A stretch of 63,214 nucleotides of DNA from the NCBI GenBank assembly GCA_947455705.1, contig CANGPO010000007.1, positions 1-63,214 on the forward strand. Reading direction: 5' to 3'. Under the pieces are notes generated by a model, which was given only the letters and a program-made list of their open reading frames with translations, searched no databases and was not told the origin of the DNA. Below are positions 7,941 through 15,997 of this stretch, piece after piece. Source of the DNA: Actinomycetota bacterium. GTDB taxonomy: Bacteria > Actinomycetota > Actinomycetes > S36-B12 > CAIYMF01. The first letter of the stretch is position 1; each line of letters begins with the position of its first letter. The position numbers and the translations under genes were made by a program.

Positions 7941-10685
7941 ATGGATACGCCGGCTGACCGCTACGCCGCCGCCAAACGTCGAGCCGCCGACGAGAAGTCC
8001 GCACTCCATGAATTCCGAGCACTCTACGAGTTTGAGCTCGATGAGTTCCAGGTCGAGGCGTGTAGAGCATTGGAGTCAGGGCAAGGGGTGCTTGTCGCGG
8101 CACCAACTGGATCCGGTAAGACCATCGTTGGCGAGTTCGCAGTGCACCTGGCACTTCGATCCGGTCGTAAGTGTTTCTACACCGCGCCCATCAAAGCGTT
8201 GTCGAATCAGAAGTTCCATGACCTCGTTGAACGATACGGAGCAGATAACGTCGGCTTGCTCACCGGAGACAACTCGGTCAACGGTGAGGCCCCCGTCGTG
8301 GTCATGACGACCGAGGTACTTCGCAACATGCTGTACGCCAAGTCCCACACCCTCGACGGACTTGCGTATGTGGTGATGGACGAGGTGCACTATCTGGCTG
8401 ACCGATTCCGCGGAGCAGTGTGGGAAGAGGTCATCATTCACCTTCCCGAGCATGTTGATGTGGTCGCACTTTCCGCCACCGTCAGCAACGCCGAAGAGTT
8501 CGGAGAATGGCTCGGAGAGGTTCGAGGAGCTACGGCCATCGTCGTCGAGGAGCATCGTCCTGTTCCGCTGTGGCAGCACGTCATGGCCGGTGACCGGCTG
8601 TACGACCTCTTCGCCGACGATGAACAGACCGTCCTGAATCCTGAGTTGGTTCGGCTAGCCCGCGAGGACGATCGGCAGATGCGGTCCGGCGATGCGAATC
8701 GACGACCGCAGCGAGGCGGTAAGCGTCCGCGAAATCGCAATGTTCCGATGCGATTTGAAGTTGTCGAGCGACTCAATCGAGAGCGGCTTCTACCGGCAAT
8801 CAACTTCATTTTCAGTCGTGTCGGTTGTGACGCCGCAGTGGATCAGGTCCTGGCGGCTGGACTTCGATTGACGAATAATGAAGAGCGCGAACGGATCAGG
8901 ACGATTGTTGAGCAGCGGTGTGCAGATCTGCCACAGGAAGACCTGACTGTCTTGGGATACCTCGACTGGTTGGACGGACTTGAACGGGGATTCGCGGCAC
9001 ATCACGCAGGTATGTTGCCCACGTTCAAGGAAACAGTCGAACATCTCTTCCAACTCGGCCTCGTCAAGGTGGTCTTTGCGACGGAGACGTTGGCACTAGG
9101 GATCAACATGCCCGCCCGCACCGTCGTGCTTGAGAAACTCGTCAAATGGAACGGTGAAACCCACGGTGATATCACTCCGGGGGAGTACACCCAACTCACC
9201 GGCCGCGCTGGCCGACGAGGGATCGACGTTGAAGGTAATGCGGTCGTCGTTTGGCATCAAGGCTTCGACCCGGGTGCGCTTGCCGGTTTGGCGTCAACGC
9301 GTACCTATCCACTGAAGTCGTCATTTGGTGTCTCGTACAACATGGCCGTCAATCTGGTTGGCTCGGTTGGTCATCACGCCGCTCGGGAAATCCTGGAGAC
9401 TTCGTTCGCCCAATTCCAAGCCGATCGTGCCGTCGTGGGTATGGCAACGCAGGTGCGTCGACAAGAAAATGCGCTCGATGGTTATAGAGATTCGATGTCG
9501 TGCCATTTAGGGGATTTCGAGGAGTACGCCGAGCTGCGCCGCAGGCTGAGCGATCGGGAAAAGGAGATCGCGCGCGATGGTGCGATTGCTCGGCGTGCAT
9601 CGGCTGCCGCGGCGCTGTCCACGCTCAAGCCCGGAGACGTCATCATGGTGCCAACGGGTCGGCGTTCGGGCGTTGCAGTCGTCATCGATCCAGGGCTGTC
9701 GGAAAAAGATGAGCCGCGCCCGACCGTCTTGACGCTCGATCGACAGGTACGGCGCTTATCGGTGGTGGATTTCCCTACGACGGTCGATCCCTTAGAGAAC
9801 ATTCGAATCCCTAAGCTGTTCAATCCGCGGTCAGCAAACTCGCGCAGGGATTTAGCGAATCGTTTGAAGGAAACAGTTGGCGATCTGCGCATAGAGCGTC
9901 CGCGCAAGGCCAAGGGTGCGGCAGGGGACGACGAGCAGATTCTTCAGATGCGTCGCCAGATTCGCCAACACCCGTGCCATGGTTGTGACCAACGTGAGGA
10001 TCATTCCCGCTGGGCAGAGCGTTATCACCGTCTGCTGCGGGAGACCCGCGGGTTGGAGCGACGGGTTGAAACGCGGACGAACTCCATCGCCCGACAATTC
10101 GATCGCGTCTGCGCGATTCTTGCTCGACTCGGCTACTTAAGTTCCGATAGCGATGACGCCACAGTTACTGATTCCGGGCGAATGCTGCAGCGCCTCTATG
10201 CAGAACTCGATCTGGTCGCTGCCGAATGTGTCCGATCGGGACTGTGGCACGGTCTCACACCTGCCGAGTTGGCGGCATGTGCATCGGTTTTGGTGTACGA
10301 ATCGCGTCAATCTGAAGATACGTCTCCGCCGAAGTTGCCAACGGGACGCGTACGCGATGTGTTGGCCGAGACGATCCAGATCTGGACAGATCTGCGTGAA
10401 CTCGAGTCAGAAGAGCGCATTCACTTCTTGCGAGAACCAGATATGGGGTTTGCCTGGGCCGCCTTCCGGTGGGCATCGGGTGGTCGGCTTGATTCGGTTC
10501 TTCGGGACGTTGATCTTGCTGCTGGTGACTTCGTCCGATGCTGTAAGCAGTTGGCAGACTTGTTGGGCCAGATCGCTGATGCCGCTGGTTCGTCTGCAGA
10601 CCCGGAAAGTGTTGAGCTCGCAAACGTCGCAAGACAGGCGGTTGACTCAGTAAAGCGTGGCGTGGTGGCGTTCTCGTCAGTGTGA
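7941..10685 (+). CDS. helY: DEVH-box Ski2/Mtr4-like helicase HelY
   Basis: A 914-residue superfamily 2 helicase of the Ski2/Mtr4 type, expected to unwind RNA or DNA with ATP. Motifs in order: Walker A APTGSGKT (about residue 53), the box VMDEVHYL, ALSATVSN (motif III), FAAHHAGMLP and TEDLALGINMP-like motif V, and QLTGRAGRRGID (motif VI). A C-terminal helical region follows, with a CHGC-type cysteine pair near residue 677. The order tatA-tatC-helY matches Mycobacterium. In this window the lipid kinase is inserted between tatC and helY. Its in vivo substrate is not established by sequence. Confidence 0.93.
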   Translation: MDTPADRYAAAKRRAADEKSALHEFRALYEFELDEFQVEACRALESGQGVLVAAPTGSGKTIVGEFAVHLALRSGRKCFYTAPIKALSNQKFHDLVERYGADNVGLLTGDNSVNGEAPVVVMTTEVLRNMLYAKSHTLDGLAYVVMDEVHYLADRFRGAVWEEVIIHLPEHVDVVALSATVSNAEEFGEWLGEVRGATAIVVEEHRPVPLWQHVMAGDRLYDLFADDEQTVLNPELVRLAREDDRQMRSGDANRRPQRGGKRPRNRNVPMRFEVVERLNRERLLPAINFIFSRVGCDAAVDQVLAAGLRLTNNEERERIRTIVEQRCADLPQEDLTVLGYLDWLDGLERGFAAHHAGMLPTFKETVEHLFQLGLVKVVFATETLALGINMPARTVVLEKLVKWNGETHGDITPGEYTQLTGRAGRRGIDVEGNAVVVWHQGFDPGALAGLASTRTYPLKSSFGVSYNMAVNLVGSVGHHAAREILETSFAQFQADRAVVGMATQVRRQENALDGYRDSMSCHLGDFEEYAELRRRLSDREKEIARDGAIARRASAAAALSTLKPGDVIMVPTGRRSGVAVVIDPGLSEKDEPRPTVLTLDRQVRRLSVVDFPTTVDPLENIRIPKLFNPRSANSRRDLANRLKETVGDLRIERPRKAKGAAGDDEQILQMRRQIRQHPCHGCDQREDHSRWAERYHRLLRETRGLERRVETRTNSIARQFDRVCAILARLGYLSSDSDDATVTDSGRMLQRLYAELDLVAAECVRSGLWHGLTPAELAACASVLVYESRQSEDTSPPKLPTGRVRDVLAETIQIWTDLRELESEERIHFLREPDMGFAWAAFRWASGGRLDSVLRDVDLAAGDFVRCCKQLADLLGQIADAAGSSADPESVELANVARQAVDSVKRGVVAFSSV

Positions 10686-10694
10686 CGTCGAGCG

Positions 10695-11618
10695 TTACAG
10701 CGGGGCCATGCCCAGAGACTGCATGACACGGGTCACAGAGGTTCCTAGATTCCACTTCTCGGAAAGTCCGATCAAGGCACCTCGATCCGCCGGTTCGGTG
10801 GGGACCGGGAATTGAGCTGTGTCGATGGGGACGTCCGCTGCCACGCGCACGACCGTTGGTGCGACATCGAGATAGTCCGAAGCGGCTATGACTTTGTCAT
10901 GAATCGTTGCTCGAGTGGCTGGATCTTTTGCCAGTGCAGCCTGACGCACTCCAGCAAGATCACCGTACAAGGTGATGAGCTGCGCCGCGGTCTTCTCGCC
11001 GACCCCAGGAACGCCGGGAAGTCCATCAGAGGGATCTCCGCGCAGTGCCGAGAAATCTGCATACGAACGACCCGGAATGTTGTACTTCTCGGCGATGAAG
11101 GACTCCGTGACGATGTCTGCGTTGGCCACACCACCCTTGGCTGTGTACAGAATGCGAACGTTCCGCTTGTCGTCCACAAGTTGGAACAGGTCGCGGTCAC
11201 CTGTCACGACGAGGACGGGTGTTGTTGAGCGAAGGGCAAGAGTGCCGATCACATCATCGGCTTCGTAACCAGCCACGCCAATGCGGGCGATACCGAGGGC
11301 GGCCAGCACATCAACGATGATCGGTACCTGAACGCTGAGTTCATCGGGTACTTCTTCACCGTCTTCGGTGTTTGCAGCAACGCGATGGGCCTTGTACGAA
11401 GGAATCGCTGCCACCCGAAATTCGGGTCGCCAATCATCATCCCAGCAACACACAAGTTCGGCTGGATCGTGATCTTTGGTCAACCGCGCAATGAAGTCCA
11501 GAAATCCGCGCACCGCGTTGACGGGGGTTCCATCCGGTGCCTTGACCGAATCCTTCATCCCGAAAAATGCACGAAAGTAGAGACTGGCCGAGTCGAGCAA
11601 CATGAGGGTCTGTGTCAC
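10695..11618 (-). CDS. 5'-3' exonuclease, polymerase I N-domain type
   Basis: A 307-residue protein resembling the stand-alone 5'-3' exonuclease/flap-nuclease domain of DNA polymerase I. Seen are the N-terminal LMLLDSASLYFRAFFG, the metal-binding acidic motifs YEADDVIGTL and VTGDRDLFQLV, and the helix-hairpin-helix GLPGVPGVGEKTAAQL near residue 190. It probably trims RNA primers or flaps during replication and repair. Mycobacterium has a homologue in the same place beside pepE and helY. It converges on helY with 9 bases between stops. The GTG start has TAGGGT 6 bases upstream. Confidence 0.92.
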   Translation of the reverse strand: MTQTLMLLDSASLYFRAFFGMKDSVKAPDGTPVNAVRGFLDFIARLTKDHDPAELVCCWDDDWRPEFRVAAIPSYKAHRVAANTEDGEEVPDELSVQVPIIVDVLAALGIARIGVAGYEADDVIGTLALRSTTPVLVVTGDRDLFQLVDDKRNVRILYTAKGGVANADIVTESFIAEKYNIPGRSYADFSALRGDPSDGLPGVPGVGEKTAAQLITLYGDLAGVRQAALAKDPATRATIHDKVIAASDYLDVAPTVVRVAADVPIDTAQFPVPTEPADRGALIGLSEKWNLGTSVTRVMQSLGMAPL

Positions 11619-11624
11619 CCTCCG

Positions 11625-11630
11625 ACCCTA
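11625..11630 (-). promoter_or_regulatory. -10 element for leaderless exonuclease gene
   Basis: TAGGGT on the minus strand ends 6 bases before the GTG at 11618. It faces the divergent pepE promoter; only 40 bases separate the two start codons. Confidence 0.55.
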
Positions 11631-11646
11631 ATGGCTTGAGACGGCG

Positions 11647-11652
11647 TAAAGT
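11647..11652 (+). promoter_or_regulatory. -10 element for leaderless pepE
   Basis: TAAAGT ends 6 bases before the GTG at 11659. Confidence 0.55.
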
Positions 11653-11658
11653 CGGATC

Positions 11659-12786
11659 GTGACTGCCAATATCCCAACGCACCCCCCAATCGCTGACCTT
11701 GCCGATCGCATAGCGCGCGCCCAGGCAGCGACCCAGGAAGTCGGTGCGAACGCATTGCTCATCACTCCCGGGCCTGACCTGCGTTATCTCACCGGGTATG
11801 ACGCGGTACCGCTGGAACGGCTCACCTGCTTGATACTGCGCGCCGAGGGTGACCCAGTGATGATGGTGCCGCGTCTCGAGCTTGAAGCGGCTAAAGCAAG
11901 CCCACTCGGTGAGCTGGGAATGATTATTGCCTTCTGGGACGAAGTCGACGATCCCTATCGCCGGGTGGCGCGGATGTTGCCTGACCGCGGCTGGGTCGGT
12001 CTCGATAATCACATGTGGGCGCAGAAGGTACTTCATTTTCGCGACGCCATGCCAGAGGTGACTCAAGGGTTGGCAGGAGTGGTCCTCGAAGGCTTGCGCA
12101 TGCGCAAGAGCGCCGATGAGGTAGCCGCTTTGCGGCGTGCGGGGTCTGCGATCGATTCTGTCCATGAACGCGTCCCACAGTGGCTGCGTGCGGGCCGCAC
12201 GGAACGAGAAGTCGCCCGAGACATCGCCGAGGCGATTCTTGAAGTCGGGCACGCGCGCGTGGACTTTGTCATCGTCGCCAGTGGTCCGAATGGTGCCAGT
12301 CCCCATCACGAGGTGTCCGAGCGGGTGATCGAAGCTGGTGATCCGGTCGTAGTCGACATCGGCGGCACCATGCCCGATGGCTATTGCAGTGATGAGACCC
12401 GCACCTATGCTGTCGGCTCGGCGCCAGCAGAATTCGTCGAGTATTACGCTGTCCTGCAAGCGGCTCAGGAAGCTGCCTGCCAACACGTGAAACCGGGGGT
12501 GACGGCAGAGAGTATTGATGCGGTCGCCCGGTCGATCATCAGTGATGCAGGGTACGGCGACTTGTTCATCCATCGAACAGGGCACGGTATCGGGCTAGAG
12601 ACCCATGAGGAGCCCTACATCGTCGCTGGCAATGACGAGCCGATTGAGGCTGGGTTCGCATTCTCGGTCGAGCCGGGAATCTACCAATCGGGCCTGCACG
12701 GGGCGCGGATCGAAGACATTGTTGTCTGCACCGACGATGGGTACGAGCGGGTAAATCATCGTCCGCGCGACCTCATCATCACGTAA
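11659..12786 (+). CDS. pepE: Xaa-Pro dipeptidase/aminopeptidase (M24 family)
   Basis: A 375-residue metallopeptidase that should cleave peptides before proline. It has an N-terminal creatinase-like domain (to about residue 145) and a C-terminal pita-bread domain with the five metal ligands visible: Asp in VVVDIGGTMPDG, Asp in YCSDETRTY, His in HRTGHGIGLETHEEP, Glu in FSVEPGIY and Glu in ARIEDIVV. There is no signal peptide, so it is cytoplasmic. The GTG start has a leaderless-type promoter. The following Lrp-type gene is 13 bases downstream, so the two may be cotranscribed. The name follows the syntenic mycobacterial gene. Confidence 0.93.
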   Translation: MTANIPTHPPIADLADRIARAQAATQEVGANALLITPGPDLRYLTGYDAVPLERLTCLILRAEGDPVMMVPRLELEAAKASPLGELGMIIAFWDEVDDPYRRVARMLPDRGWVGLDNHMWAQKVLHFRDAMPEVTQGLAGVVLEGLRMRKSADEVAALRRAGSAIDSVHERVPQWLRAGRTEREVARDIAEAILEVGHARVDFVIVASGPNGASPHHEVSERVIEAGDPVVVDIGGTMPDGYCSDETRTYAVGSAPAEFVEYYAVLQAAQEAACQHVKPGVTAESIDAVARSIISDAGYGDLFIHRTGHGIGLETHEEPYIVAGNDEPIEAGFAFSVEPGIYQSGLHGARIEDIVVCTDDGYERVNHRPRDLIIT

Positions 12787-12799
12787 CGAAAGGATCGTT

Positions 12800-13243
12800 G
12801 TGGAAGAGATAGATCTCGCGATCATCAATCTGCTCGCCCAAGACGGTCGAATGTCCTATACCGATCTGGGTAAAGAGACCGGTTTGTCGACCTCCGCGGT
12901 TCACCAGCGGGTACGACGACTCGAACAGCGCGGCTTGATTAAGGGCTACACCATCGTGATCGATCATGATCAGGTCGGACTTCCGTTGACGGCCTTGGTG
13001 TCCATCAAACCCATCGATGCCGCCGCCCCTGATGACGCACCTGAACGACTTAAGGGGATAGGTGCCATTGAGGCGTGCTGGTCTGTCGCGGGCGATGAGT
13101 CGTACGTCTTGAAGGTGCGGGTTGCCGGGCCTGGTCAACTGGAGACGTTGCTCGCCGAGATCCGATCCGCGGCCAATGTCTCCACGAGAACGAGTGTGGT
13201 TCTATCTACCCCGTTCGAGGATCGACCCCAGCCACTGACGTAG
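12800..13243 (+). CDS. Lrp/AsnC-family transcriptional regulator
   Basis: A 147-residue regulator with the Lrp/AsnC plan: N-terminal helix-turn-helix (residues 5-50, with YTDLGKETGLSTSAVHQRVRRLE) and a C-terminal RAM/ligand-binding domain (about residues 65-140, AACWSVAGDESYVLKVRV-like). Such proteins form octamers that sense amino acids. AAGGA lies before the GTG start. It converges on kamA and sits next to the lysine cluster, which makes lysine or a pathway intermediate a plausible effector. That is inference; it could equally be cotranscribed with pepE. An inverted repeat between kamA and kdd is a candidate target. Confidence 0.93.
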   Translation: MEEIDLAIINLLAQDGRMSYTDLGKETGLSTSAVHQRVRRLEQRGLIKGYTIVIDHDQVGLPLTALVSIKPIDAAAPDDAPERLKGIGAIEACWSVAGDESYVLKVRVAGPGQLETLLAEIRSAANVSTRTSVVLSTPFEDRPQPLT

Positions 13244-13255
13244 TGACCGGGGTCG
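13223..13255. terminator. Hairpin between lrp-type gene and kamA
   Basis: CGACCCC (13223-13229) pairs with GGGGTCG (13249-13255), and a short inner stem CACT/AGTG lies within. The lrp stop codon is inside the hairpin. It lies between convergent genes. No strong T-tract follows. Confidence 0.45.
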
Positions 13256-13290
13256 AGGTCGCGATTATTCGCCGTTTGCAGCGGTAACGA

Positions 13291-14721
13291 TTAGTCGTTG
13301 ACGTGGGCCGCGTCTGCCGCCGCAACGGATTCGAGCGCGTGCTCGGTCCACCACTGCTGTCCGGACTTGGGAAGAGTGTGGATCGGGTCGTAGTACTCAT
13401 ACGTACGTGACAACGCATCTGCATCGGCAGTTTCGATTCCGGTGCGGTAGTTCTTGGTCCAGTATGAAATGCCGCGCTCACGGTCGTACTCGTGAAGTTG
13501 GTGAACCCAACGCTTTCCGACGTAGGGCACATCGCACACGATGCGTGGGGTTGCAAAACCCGGTAGGTAGCCCATGATGCCGTGTTGGAGTTCTTGGGCT
13601 TCCCAGACGGCAACTCGCCAATGCTCGGCCGACGGGATCATGTCGCACATGTAGAAGTAGTACGGCATGATGCCGGCCCCATCCATCAATGCGAAACATA
13701 GGTTGAGCAGGTCGTCTGGCGTGGCGTTCACCCCGCGCATGAGCACACCCTGATTGCGAACATCGCGAACGCCGGCCTCGAACATGGCCTTGGTGGCTTC
13801 GCGGACAAGTGGTGTGACCGATTGGGCAGCGTTGACATGCGTATGAATGGCAAGACCAACGCCGCGATCGCGGGCAACTGTGGCTACGCGCTCCATTCCG
13901 GCTCGCACGTCATCTTGCAACCAATGCTGTGGCAGTGCCATAAACGCCTTGGACGCCAATCGGATATCGCGGATGTTGTCCATCGTCAGCAATTCAGCGA
14001 TGAATGCTTCTAGCCGTGGCCACGGCATGTTGGCGACATCTCCGCCGGAGACCACAACGTCACGAACTCCCGGCGTCTGACGAAGGTAATCCAACATTTC
14101 CTGGAGACGGGTGTCGGGCTTGGTGATGAACTTCAACTTCTCGACGCTGGGAGTGGAGTTTCCGACGAGATCCATGCGCGTACAGTGCCCGCAGTACTGA
14201 GGACATGTCGGCAGTAGTTCGGCCAGCACCTTCGTGGGGTAGCGGTGGGTGAGACCCTCAACCTTCCACATTTCATGTTCATGGAGTGAGTCGCGTGATG
14301 AGTGCGGGTGACTCGTCCACTCGGTGAGGCGATCGGAAAACACCGGGAGCATGTAGCGGCGAACTGCGTCGGCGTAGAAGGCATCGGTCAGCGATCCGGC
14401 GCCTTTGGGCTCGACGTTGTACGCGAAGGTGTTGAGCATCTGCGGTGGAATGAGCATCGACATGGTGGCTGCGCGGGCGATGTCGGCTTCTACATCGTCA
14501 TAAAAGCGATCATCGACAAGGTCGCCGAGTACGGCCCTGAGTTGCGCGATGTTCTTGACGCAGTGAGACCGCTGCCATTGCGCTGAACGCCAGTCTTCGT
14601 CCGTGACGTCGGCCCAGCCGGGGAAGCGTCGCCAATCGGGCTCTACGAGTTCTTGGCGCGCATACGCATACGGCTGGGGGAGTACGGCCGTGGAGGTGAC
14701 GGGCTCCAACAGATCGGTCAT
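13291..14721 (-). CDS. kamA: Lysine 2,3-aminomutase (radical SAM)
   Basis: A 476-residue radical SAM/PLP enzyme converting L-lysine to L-beta-lysine, the first step of the cluster. The iron-sulfur motif is C173, C177, C180 (CPQYCGHC). Two aspartates, D360 in MCDMIPSAEHWR and D397 in IVCDVPYVGK, match the two residues that bind the lysine side chain in clostridial enzymes; glutamate 2,3-aminomutases have Lys and Asn there. K403 is the likely PLP lysine, with a linker one residue shorter than in the clostridial enzyme. It is divergent from kdd. The ATG has a purine-rich upstream stretch (AAAGAAG). Confidence 0.93.
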   Translation of the reverse strand: MTDLLEPVTSTAVLPQPYAYARQELVEPDWRRFPGWADVTDEDWRSAQWQRSHCVKNIAQLRAVLGDLVDDRFYDDVEADIARAATMSMLIPPQMLNTFAYNVEPKGAGSLTDAFYADAVRRYMLPVFSDRLTEWTSHPHSSRDSLHEHEMWKVEGLTHRYPTKVLAELLPTCPQYCGHCTRMDLVGNSTPSVEKLKFITKPDTRLQEMLDYLRQTPGVRDVVVSGGDVANMPWPRLEAFIAELLTMDNIRDIRLASKAFMALPQHWLQDDVRAGMERVATVARDRGVGLAIHTHVNAAQSVTPLVREATKAMFEAGVRDVRNQGVLMRGVNATPDDLLNLCFALMDGAGIMPYYFYMCDMIPSAEHWRVAVWEAQELQHGIMGYLPGFATPRIVCDVPYVGKRWVHQLHEYDRERGISYWTKNYRTGIETADADALSRTYEYYDPIHTLPKSGQQWWTEHALESVAAADAAHVND

Positions 14722-14770
14722 GACTACTTCTTTCGCCGATGGTGCATCGCTAAGGTCAACAGAACAACTA

Positions 14771-14799
14771 TCTTCCGTATGCTACGAATATACCGAAGA
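14771..14799. promoter_or_regulatory. Imperfect inverted repeat between kamA and kdd, candidate operator
   Basis: TCTTCCGTAT (14771-14780) and ATACCGAAGA (14790-14799) are inverted arms of 10 bases with one mismatch, separated by 9 bases. They lie in an A+T-rich, 174-base divergent control region. A candidate kdd -10 (TAGAAT) is at 14827-14832. The spacing of about two helical turns would suit a dimeric regulator such as the nearby Lrp-type protein. This is inference. Confidence 0.45.
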
Positions 14800-14895
14800 A
14801 TATGCGTCATTTGCCACATTGCACGATAGAATCTTCTGCAAGCCATCCCAGTAAAATCGCCGCATCGTGCTCGGTTCCGCCTGAAGGGTCGTCTC

Positions 14896-15960
14896 GTGAG
14901 TCATTCTGTAAGCCCGGTAGGTCTGCATCGGGTGCTCGAGCCCTCGGGAGTGCTGCCACAGGCCGCATGGCGCTTGGATGCCTCAGCGCATCTGCACAGA
15001 GGCGAGGTGCGAATTCGCGTGCATCGGCTCAACCTCGATGCTGCCAGCTTCCGCCAACTATCGGACAAACACGGTGGTGATGGCGACGCAGTGCGAGCCG
15101 AGGTCCTCGAGATCATCCGCACCCGCGGCAAAATGCACAATCCAGTGACCGGTTCTGGTGGCATGTTGGTCGGAGAGGTTGAACAGGTCGGTCCCGAGAG
15201 CCACCACCACGAGTTGTCCGTGGGCGACCATGTTACGTCACTTGTGAGCCTGACACTTACGCCTTTGGCCATTGATGATGCACTGGCTTCCTGGGATGGG
15301 TTAAGTGAGCAGGTGCCGTGTGACGGGCATGCGATCCTGTTTGATCGCACGATCGTTGCGAAGGTACCCGAGGATCTCCCAGGTGCTCTCGCAATGGCTG
15401 TGATGGACGTCTGTGGCGCTCCAGCACTCACTGCTCGTGTTGTTTCCCGATACGTCAACGATGGCAAGGAACCAACCGTCGCGGTCATCGGTGGTGCGGG
15501 TAAGAGCGGATCCCTCTCGCTCGCAGCGGCTCGCCGAGCCGGAGCGAAGCTCACTGTCGGCGTGGTACCCATCGCCCGCGAGGCTGACGCACTGCGCTCG
15601 GCTGGCATCTGTGACGTCGTCGCACTCGCGGATGCACGTGATCCGGTGGGTTTATCTGATGCGATCGTTGGGGCGCTTGGGTCACCGGCAGACATCGTTG
15701 TGGTCTGCGTCGACGTACCTGGTTGCGAACATGGCTCGATCCTTGCCACTGGAGACGGCGGCACCATCATCTTCTTCTCCATGGCCACCTCATTTGCCAC
15801 TGCGGCTCTTGGTGCCGAAGGGCTCGCTGCAGATGTCACGATGCTCATTGGTAACGGGTTTACTCCGGGCCATGCAGAGTTAGCTTTCGACCTGTTGCGA
15901 AGTGAACCGGGTGTTCGGGAGCTCTTTACCAATCGTCTGAGCGCGGAAGGGCATCTGTGA
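14896..15960 (+). CDS. kdd: 3,5-diaminohexanoate dehydrogenase
   Basis: A 354-residue protein similar to Kdd, which oxidises L-erythro-3,5-diaminohexanoate to 5-amino-3-oxohexanoate with NAD, releasing ammonia. A Rossmann nucleotide-binding segment is visible (VAVIGGAGKSGSLSLAAARRAGA, near residue 195). The N-terminal sequence around HRVLEPSGVLPQAAWRLD is typical of the family, which supports the GTG start; AAGGG lies about 8 bases before it. It is followed 37 bases later by kamD, so kdd-kamD-kamE-kal form one operon. The product should go to Kce, which is not in this window. Confidence 0.9.
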   Translation: MSHSVSPVGLHRVLEPSGVLPQAAWRLDASAHLHRGEVRIRVHRLNLDAASFRQLSDKHGGDGDAVRAEVLEIIRTRGKMHNPVTGSGGMLVGEVEQVGPESHHHELSVGDHVTSLVSLTLTPLAIDDALASWDGLSEQVPCDGHAILFDRTIVAKVPEDLPGALAMAVMDVCGAPALTARVVSRYVNDGKEPTVAVIGGAGKSGSLSLAAARRAGAKLTVGVVPIAREADALRSAGICDVVALADARDPVGLSDAIVGALGSPADIVVVCVDVPGCEHGSILATGDGGTIIFFSMATSFATAALGAEGLAADVTMLIGNGFTPGHAELAFDLLRSEPGVRELFTNRLSAEGHL

Positions 15961-15997
15961 ACATGATCTGTGTGTCGTTGCGACGTAAGGGGATCAG

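Noticed and set aside
11437-12585. Long minus-strand frame of 382 codons opposite pepE
   Set aside because: It is antisense to a well-conserved peptidase with all metal ligands. Codon bias of the real gene explains the open frame.
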